Position numbers and translations under genes: made by a program. From positions 186,001 to 250,000 of the forward strand of contig NZ_NINX01000035.1 in assembly GCF_002188635.1 (NCBI RefSeq): a DNA stretch of 64,000 bases, read 5' to 3'. The stretch is from Pigmentiphaga sp. NML030171 (GTDB lineage: Bacteria; Pseudomonadota; Gammaproteobacteria; Burkholderiales; Burkholderiaceae_B). This document shows positions 54,853-64,000 of the stretch, piece by piece. The notes beneath the pieces were generated by a model, which made no database searches, was not told the DNA's origin, and worked only from the letters and a program-made list of their open reading frames with translations. Position 1 is the first letter of the stretch. The number at the start of each line of letters is the position of its first letter.

Positions 54853-56505
54853 TCACATCTCGTTGTAGACCGGCCCTTCGCCCCCCTGCGGCGTCACCCA
54901 CACGATGTTCTGCGTGGGGTCCTTGATGTCGCAGGTCTTGCAGTGGACGCAGTTCTGGGCGTTGATCTGCAGGCGTTCGATGCCGGCGTCGTCCTTCACG
55001 AATTCGTAGACGCCGGCCGGGCAGTAGCGGCTTTCCGGGCCGGCATAGCGCGCGAGGTTGACGTCGACCGGAACCGAGGGGTCCTTGAGCGTCAGGTGGA
55101 TGGGCTCGTTTTCCTCATGGTTGGTGTTCGAGATGAACACCGAACCCAGCCGGTCGAAGGTCAGCTTGCCATCGGGCTTGGGATATTCGATGCGCGGGCA
55201 TTCCGCGGCGGGCTTCAGGTAGACGTGGTCGGGCTTGTCGCGATGCAGCGTCCAGGGAAAGTTGCCGCGCAGCAGCCATTGTTCGATGCCGGTCATCAGC
55301 GTGCCGACCGTGCGGCCCTTCTTGAACCACTGCTTGAAGTTGCGCGACTTGTTCAGTTCCTCGTGCAGCCAGGAGGCCTCGAAGGCGGCCGGATAGCTGG
55401 CCAGCTCGTCGTGGCTGCGGCCCGCCTCGATGGCCTCGAACGCGGCCTCGGCCGCCAGCATGCCGCTCTTGATGGCCGCGTGGCTGCCCTTGATGCGCGA
55501 GGCGTTCAGGAAACCGGCCTCGCAGCCGACCAGCGCGCCGCCCGGGAAGGCCAGGCGGGGCAGGGACAGCAGGCCGCCGGCGGTGATGGAGCGCGCGCCG
55601 TAGGCGATGCGCTTGCCGCCTTCCAGGAAGCCGCGGATGGCGGGATGGGTCTTGAAGCGCTGGAACTCCTCGAAGGGCGACAGCCACGGGTTGCTGTAGT
55701 CCAGGCCCACGATCAGGCCGATGGCGACCTTGTTGTCCTCGAGGTGGTACAGGAACGAGCCGCCGTAGGTATCGGCGTCCAGCGGCCAGCCGGCGGTATG
55801 GATGACCAGCCCGGGCTGGTGCCTGGCGGGGTCGATCTCCCAGAGTTCCTTGATGCCGATGCCGTAGCTTTGCGGGTCCTTGCCGGCATCGAGCTTGAGC
55901 TTCTCGTTCAGCTGGCGGCCCAGGTGGCCGCGCGAGCCTTCGGCGAAGACCGTGTAGCGGGCATGCAGCTCCATGCCCGGCTGGTACTGGTCGGTGGGCT
56001 GGCCGTCCCGACCCACGCCCATGTCGCCCGTGGCCACGCCCTTGACCGAGCCGTCCTCGTTGTAGAGGATCTCGGCGGCGGCAAAGCCGGGGAAGAGGTC
56101 CACGCCCAGGGCCTCGGCCTGCTCGCCCAGCCAGCGGGCCACCTTGCCCAGGCTGACCACGTAGTTGCCTTCGTTGTGGAAACAGGCAGGCAGCAGCCAG
56201 CCCGGCGTGGCGCGGGCGCCGGTCTCGGACAGGAACAGGAAGCGGTCTTCGCTGACCGGGGTGTTCAGCGGCGCGCCCTTGGCCTTCCAGTCGGGGATCA
56301 GCTCGGTCAGCGCGCGCGGGTCCATGACGGCCCCGGACAGGATGTGGGCGCCGATCTCGCTGCCTTTCTCCAGTATGCAGACTCCGATTTCGCGGCCTTT
56401 CTCGGCAGCAAGCTGCTTGAGGCGGATCGCGGTGGCCAGGCCGGCCGGCCCGCCCCCGACGATGACCACGTCGTATTCCATCGACTCGCGTTCGTTGCCT
56501 TGCAT
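54853..56505 (-). CDS. Electron transfer flavoprotein-ubiquinone oxidoreductase
   Basis: A 550-residue inner-membrane-associated flavoprotein. VVIVGGGPAGLATAIRL is the FAD site, LFPGFAAAEILY and GIGIKELWEIDP follow, and SRYCPAGVYEF with NAQNCVHCKTCDIKDP near the C-terminus supplies the four cysteines of the 4Fe-4S cluster. It passes electrons from acyl-CoA dehydrogenases via ETF to ubiquinone. GGAGGA lies upstream of ATG 56505. The etfAB genes are not in the window. Divergent from scoA. Confidence 0.96.
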   Translation of the reverse strand: MQGNERESMEYDVVIVGGGPAGLATAIRLKQLAAEKGREIGVCILEKGSEIGAHILSGAVMDPRALTELIPDWKAKGAPLNTPVSEDRFLFLSETGARATPGWLLPACFHNEGNYVVSLGKVARWLGEQAEALGVDLFPGFAAAEILYNEDGSVKGVATGDMGVGRDGQPTDQYQPGMELHARYTVFAEGSRGHLGRQLNEKLKLDAGKDPQSYGIGIKELWEIDPARHQPGLVIHTAGWPLDADTYGGSFLYHLEDNKVAIGLIVGLDYSNPWLSPFEEFQRFKTHPAIRGFLEGGKRIAYGARSITAGGLLSLPRLAFPGGALVGCEAGFLNASRIKGSHAAIKSGMLAAEAAFEAIEAGRSHDELASYPAAFEASWLHEELNKSRNFKQWFKKGRTVGTLMTGIEQWLLRGNFPWTLHRDKPDHVYLKPAAECPRIEYPKPDGKLTFDRLGSVFISNTNHEENEPIHLTLKDPSVPVDVNLARYAGPESRYCPAGVYEFVKDDAGIERLQINAQNCVHCKTCDIKDPTQNIVWVTPQGGEGPVYNEM

Positions 56506-56640
56506 GTACAGGGTTCCTCCGGGTGGGGTGGGGGTGCGGAACCGGCGGTGTCGCCGCTAAGCTAAGATAGTTGGAAGTATCATCCCCGATTGTATTTCAA
56601 GCGATCACGGCCGTTGGCCACCACGTTAGCGAGGAAGACG

Positions 56641-57333
56641 ATGAACAAGGTCTATGCCAGCGCCCGGGAAGCGCTAGCGGACATCGTGCGGGACGGGCAG
56701 ACCCTGGCGGTCGGCGGTTTCGGCCTGTGCGGCATACCCGAAGCCCTGATCGCGGCGCTGCGCGACACCGGTGTCAAGAACCTGACCTGCATCAGCAACA
56801 ACGCGGGCATCGATGGCGCCGGACTCGGCCTGCTGCTGGAAACGCGGCAGATCCGCAAGATGATTTCCTCGTACGTCGGCGAAAACAAGGAGTTCGAGCG
56901 CCAGTACCTGGCGGGCGAACTGGAAGTGGAGTTCACGCCGCAGGGCACGCTGGCCGAGAAGCTGCGCACCGGCGGCGCCGGCATCCCGGCCTTCTTCACC
57001 GCCACGGGCGTGGGCACCCAGGTGGCCGAAGGCAAGGAAATCCGCGAGTTCGACGGCAAGAAATACGTCATGGAACGCTCGCTGGTGCCCGACGTGGCGC
57101 TGGTCAAGGCCCTGGTGGCCGACAAGAGCGGCAACCTGATCTTCAACAAGACCGCCCGCAACTTCAACCCCAACGCCGCGATGGCCGGCAAGGTCACGGT
57201 GGCCGAGGTCGAGCGCATCGTCGAGAACGGCGAACTGGATCCGGACCACATCCACCTGCCCGGTATCTATGTGCACCGCCTGGTCCTGAACGCGACCCCG
57301 GAAAAGCGCATAGAACAACGGACGGTAAGGTAG
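56641..57333 (+). CDS. scoA: 3-oxoacid CoA-transferase subunit A
   Basis: A 230-residue alpha subunit. [20 protein letters not shown] is the CoA-transferase signature for this subunit, followed by [37 protein letters not shown] and [11 protein letters not shown]. With ScoB it moves CoA from succinyl-CoA to acetoacetate or a related 3-oxoacid. GAGGAAG precedes ATG 56641. The 46-bp gap to scoB supports one operon. Confidence 0.94.
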   Translation: MNKVYASAREALADIVRDGQTLAVGGFGLCGIPEALIAALRDTGVKNLTCISNNAGIDGAGLGLLLETRQIRKMISSYVGENKEFERQYLAGELEVEFTPQGTLAEKLRTGGAGIPAFFTATGVGTQVAEGKEIREFDGKKYVMERSLVPDVALVKALVADKSGNLIFNKTARNFNPNAAMAGKVTVAEVERIVENGELDPDHIHLPGIYVHRLVLNATPEKRIEQRTVR

Positions 57334-57379
57334 CCGGATCCACGGCGCTCTGGGTCGACGGATATCAAGGAGAGATGAC

Positions 57380-58042
57380 ATGGCATGGACTCGCGATGAG
57401 ATGGCCGCGCGGGCGGCGCGTGAGTTGCAGGATGGTTTCTACGTGAACCTGGGCATCGGACTGCCGACGCTGGTGGCCAATCACGTGCCCGAGGGGCTGG
57501 AGGTCTGGCTGCAGTCCGAGAACGGGCTGCTGGGCATCGGGCCGTTTCCCACCGAGGACGAGGTCGATCCCGACCTGATCAACGCCGGCAAGCAGACGGT
57601 GACCACATTGCCGGGTTCGTCCATCTTCTCGTCGTCGGACTCGTTCGGCATGATCCGCGGCGGCAAGATCAACCTGGCCATCCTGGGGGCGATGCAGGTG
57701 TCCGAGCAGGGCGACCTGGCCAACTGGATGATCCCGGGCAAGATGATCAAGGGCATGGGCGGCGCCATGGACCTCGTGGCCGGCGTCGGGCGGGTGGTGA
57801 TCCTGATGGAGCACGTGGCCCGCAAGAAGGACGGCACGGTGGACCTGAAGATCCTGCCGGCGTGCACGCTGCCGCTGACCGGCGTGGGCGTGGTGGACCG
57901 CATCATCACCGACCTGGCGGTGCTGGACGTCACGCCGCAGGGGCTCAGGCTGGTCGAACTGGCGCCCGGCGTCACGGTGCAGGAAGTGGTCGAGAAGACC
58001 GCGGCCAAGCTGGATACCTCCGCCGTTGCCGCGTCGGTCTGA
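57380..58042 (+). CDS. scoB: 3-oxoacid CoA-transferase subunit B
   Basis: A 220-residue beta subunit. [12 protein letters not shown] carries the catalytic Glu that forms the CoA thioester, with [19 protein letters not shown] before it and [23 protein letters not shown] and [12 protein letters not shown] after. Closes the ketone-body or 3-oxoacid step of aromatic and fatty-acid breakdown. AAGGAG precedes ATG 57380. Its last 17 bp overlap the presumed start of the next gene. Confidence 0.95.
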   Translation: MAWTRDEMAARAARELQDGFYVNLGIGLPTLVANHVPEGLEVWLQSENGLLGIGPFPTEDEVDPDLINAGKQTVTTLPGSSIFSSSDSFGMIRGGKINLAILGAMQVSEQGDLANWMIPGKMIKGMGGAMDLVAGVGRVVILMEHVARKKDGTVDLKILPACTLPLTGVGVVDRIITDLAVLDVTPQGLRLVELAPGVTVQEVVEKTAAKLDTSAVAASV

Positions 58043-58700
58043 GTGGGGCGGGACGGCCCGGCGGGCCGTCCTGAGCGTGGTGTTGTCGGCCCTGGCCGCT
58101 TCCGCGCACGCCGAGGCTGGCGGGCCTTACATCCCGGCGGCGCTGGCCATTCCCGCCGTCGCCTCGCGGCCCGAGGCCTTCGTTCCGGACGGATTCACGC
58201 TCGAGCGCGAAGTGCAAGGGGACCTCGGCCTGGACGGGCAGGGCGTCGCGCAGGTCTACCGCAACGCCGAAGGGCGGCGGGCGCTGCTGATCGGGGCTAG
58301 AAGCCCCCAGGGTTTCCAGGCCACGGGCTGGGGCTTCGTCCTGCCGTGCGCCACCTGCGGCGTGGACCTGCCCGCCGACCGCAATCTGGAGCTGGCCATA
58401 CGCCAGCAGCGCGTCGTCGTCACGGACCGCAGCGTCTCCAAGGCGGAAGAGATATCCACCTCGGCCGAACTGACCCTGTCCTACGACCGCGCCGCGCGCC
58501 GCTGGTGGCTGCAATCGCTGCGCCAACTGACCCTGTTCGCCCGCACCGGCCGCGCCGAAGAGTCGCGCGTGGACTACGAAACCGGCACCACCCGCGACGC
58601 CGTCGGCCGCTACGACGGCCAGGTCTTCTTCGCCGAAACCTCCCAGACCGGCACCCTCGAAGGCGACCGCCCCGCCCTGGATACGCTCGTGTTGTATTAG
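58026..58700 (+). CDS. Hypothetical secreted protein
   Basis: A 224-residue protein whose [20 protein letters not shown] is a convincing signal peptide; cleavage is expected before EAGG. The mature part has [44 protein letters not shown] (two close cysteines) and [15 protein letters not shown] recognise no family. The TTG at 58026, inside the end of scoB, is the only start that keeps the whole signal peptide. It is separated from pyrG by a palindromic repeat. Confidence 0.7.
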   Translation: MPRRSEWGGTARRAVLSVVLSALAASAHAEAGGPYIPAALAIPAVASRPEAFVPDGFTLEREVQGDLGLDGQGVAQVYRNAEGRRALLIGARSPQGFQATGWGFVLPCATCGVDLPADRNLELAIRQQRVVVTDRSVSKAEEISTSAELTLSYDRAARRWWLQSLRQLTLFARTGRAEESRVDYETGTTRDAVGRYDGQVFFAETSQTGTLEGDRPALDTLVLY

Positions 58701-58745
58701 GGGTAGACCCAGGGCGCCGCGGATCCGGCTCCGCCGGTCCGCCAG

Positions 58746-60558
<1,813 letters not shown>

Positions 60559-60574
60559 GCGCCTGGAGGTCACC

Positions 60575-62768
<2,194 letters not shown>

Positions 62769-62817
62769 TGCGCGCGGCCGCGCCGCCTTGTGCGGCGCGG
62801 TCCACGGAAGAGCCTCC

Positions 62818-63165
62818 ATGCGCCTGCTCACGCTGATAATCGCCCTGTTGCTGGTGCTGATCCAGTATCCGCTCTGGCTGGGCAAGGGCGGTTGGTTGCG
62901 CACCTGGGAACTCGAGCGCCAGCTCGACGCCCAGCGCCATACCAATGACGAGCTGCGCACGCGCAACGTCGCGCTCGACGCCGAAGTGCGCGACCTGAAG
63001 AGCGGGACCGACGCCATCGAGGAGCGGGCCCGCTACGAGCTCGGCATGCTGCGCCAGAACGAGGCCTTCGTGCAGATCGTCGACACCCCGCCGGCCGGCA
63101 CCGTGCCGGCCAGCGCCGCCCAGCCGGCCGCCCGGCCGGCGGCTTCCACACCCGACCGGCGCTGA
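62818..63165 (+). CDS. ftsB: Cell-division protein FtsB
   Basis: A 115-residue bitopic protein. A single membrane helix at residues 3-21 ([18 protein letters not shown]) is followed by a coiled-coil heptad region (about 32-72; [20 protein letters not shown]) and the family's [18 protein letters not shown]. The Pro/Ala-rich tail is extra. It bridges FtsQ and FtsL in the divisome. Position directly after eno is the usual one. Confidence 0.93.
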   Translation: MRLLTLIIALLLVLIQYPLWLGKGGWLRTWELERQLDAQRHTNDELRTRNVALDAEVRDLKSGTDAIEERARYELGMLRQNEAFVQIVDTPPAGTVPASAAQPAARPAASTPDRR

Positions 63166-63229
63166 CGCCAGGGACCATTCACAGGGCCCATTCCCGGCCT
63201 GTGCGAGCGGCCTTTAGCGGGAACAGACC

Positions 63230-63934
63230 CTACGGCGCCAGGATGTCCCGGTTCCTGCCGTGCTCGCGTGCCGCCGACTGCATGGGCATGGCGATCTCGC
63301 GGCGTATCACCAGCAGCCCCGCGGCGCGGGCCCGCCTGACGTAATCATCGGTTTCCGAAGCGTTCGCCAGCGACCGCAGCAGCGCGCGCATGCCCGGCAG
63401 GTAGGGGGCGTGCAGGTAGGTCAGCCGGAGCACGAGCGTATTCGCGTCGAACAGCGTCTGGCCCGAGCGTGGGCCGATGCCGCCGCGGTAGCGCGAAAAG
63501 TAGACGGTGTCGTGGTGCAGGCGCTGATAGTCGTAGTCGAGTTCGCGCGGTCCCGCCGCGCGTCCGGCCGGGAAGTCCTGGAAGCTGGCGGCAGTCGGGC
63601 TGAGTTGTTCGATCCGCGCCATCGGCAGGCCATGATGGCGGGCCCAGCCCGCCATGCGTGCCCTTGCCGCGGCCGACTGGTCGCCCGGACTGGCCAGGGC
63701 GGGGGTGCCCAAGGCGGGGGACAGGGCGCGTTCGAAAGCCTGGGCCATGGCGGCCGGATCGGCATGCGCCGCCGTTCCGGCCCGGGCGGCCTCGAACAGG
63801 GCATAGCCGACGGCCTGGCGTGTCAGCAGCCAGCGGCCCGTTTCGAAGGCCCCCAGGCCCGTCAATAGCAGGGGGATGGCGACGACCGTGAATTCGGCCA
63901 TGGCGGCGCCGCGCTGGGAAAGCAGGGAAGGCAT
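63230..63934 (-). CDS. TadE-like pilus-assembly protein
   Basis: A 234-residue protein. QRGAAMAEFTVVAIPLLLTGLGAFETGR near the N-terminus is the TadE/TadG-type prepilin-like segment with the conserved Glu, followed by a membrane helix and a periplasmic part (TRQAVGYALFEAARAGTAA). The later region (YFSRYRGGIGPRSGQTLFDANTLVLRLTY) is typical of the larger TadE-like minor pilins. The start at 63934 follows the stop of another partial gene by 10 bp, suggesting a tad locus extending right of the window. Confidence 0.8.
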   Translation of the reverse strand: MPSLLSQRGAAMAEFTVVAIPLLLTGLGAFETGRWLLTRQAVGYALFEAARAGTAAHADPAAMAQAFERALSPALGTPALASPGDQSAAARARMAGWARHHGLPMARIEQLSPTAASFQDFPAGRAAGPRELDYDYQRLHHDTVYFSRYRGGIGPRSGQTLFDANTLVLRLTYLHAPYLPGMRALLRSLANASETDDYVRRARAAGLLVIRREIAMPMQSAAREHGRNRDILAP

Positions 63935-63944
63935 GGGCGGAGGG

Positions 63945-64000
63945 TCATTGCGGGCCCTCCAGCGTGCCTGCGCGCGGCCGGCACGTCGATTGTGGGAACC
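63945..64000 (-). CDS. Partial gene at the right edge (C-terminus only)
   Basis: The last 17 codons of a leftward frame ending RPRAGTLEGPQ and stop, running past the window edge. Its stop lies 10 bp before the TadE-like gene, as expected for a same-strand tad operon partner. Too little is visible to name it; a different frame through the edge also lacks stops. Confidence 0.35.
   Translation of the reverse strand, partial: FPQSTCRPRAGTLEGPQ

Overview
The window looks like chromosomal DNA of a high-GC betaproteobacterium of the family Alcaligenaceae (Bordetella/Achromobacter type). The evidence is five Bug/TctC-family periplasmic binding proteins, each beside catabolic genes; a full nuoA-N operon followed by a DUF2818 gene and a Nudix gene; the gene orders tpiA-secG-tRNA-Leu and pyrG-kdsA-eno-ftsB; and a BhuTUV/HmuTUV-type heme importer with a heme oxygenase. 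There is no phage, transposase, CRISPR array or plasmid gene. The genus is inferred; no database search was possible.

Layout. 1-5.1 kb: an mhp-type meta-cleavage cluster for hydroxyphenylpropionate-like aromatics. It has an IclR regulator of MhpR type (running off the left edge), a clear MhpR-type operator, a Bug receptor, a hydroxylase of the TfdB family in the place of MhpA, then mhpB and mhpC. No mhpDFE is present. 5.1-12 kb: accessory genes: an isochorismatase-like hydrolase, a secreted alpha/beta-hydrolase lipoprotein, several small proteins, a lone receiver-domain protein, a CynX/NimT-like MFS exporter and a GNAT. 12-22 kb: three small catabolic units each containing a Bug receptor: LysR / 2-oxoglutarate-Fe(II) oxygenase / Bug / porin; TetR / DHDPS-family lyase / Bug with an operator palindrome; and Bug / ACMSD-like decarboxylase / 2-aminomuconate deaminase-like RidA protein. 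22-24.4 kb: quinone oxidoreductase, tpiA, secG and tRNA-Leu(GAG) with a strong terminator. 24.4-30 kb: two 82-bp tandem repeats, an ArsR/SRPBCC pair with paired operators, a UdgX-type uracil-DNA glycosylase, an SDR, a beta-hydroxyacid dehydrogenase and a chemoreceptor. 30.4-46.1 kb: nuoA to nuoN, DUF2818 and a Nudix hydrolase, mostly with touching or overlapping genes. 46.1-51.1 kb: ketopantoate-reductase-like gene with a Bug receptor, a peroxiredoxin-like protein and malate synthase G. 51.3-54.8 kb: heme oxygenase-hmuTUV behind a possible Fur site. 54.8-58.7 kb: ETF-ubiquinone oxidoreductase, the two-subunit 3-oxoacid CoA-transferase and a secreted protein of unknown function. 58.8-63.2 kb: pyrG-kdsA-eno-ftsB. 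The right edge holds TadE-like pilus-assembly genes.

How it works together. The left half is an accessory catabolic region for aromatic and other carboxylic acids: each unit pairs a local regulator or enzyme with a high-affinity periplasmic receptor, but none encodes the TctA/TctB membrane partners. The products (acetyl-CoA, succinyl-type intermediates, glyoxylate) would enter central metabolism and respiration, represented by the scoAB transferase, malate synthase G, ETF-QO and complex I. I found no wholly new system that I can defend. The best leads are the TfdB-for-MhpA replacement with its preserved operator, the LysR/2OG-oxygenase/Bug/porin unit, the TetR-DHDPS-Bug unit, the UdgX gene with only three cysteines, and the heme oxygenase-TUV unit without receptor or sigma factor.
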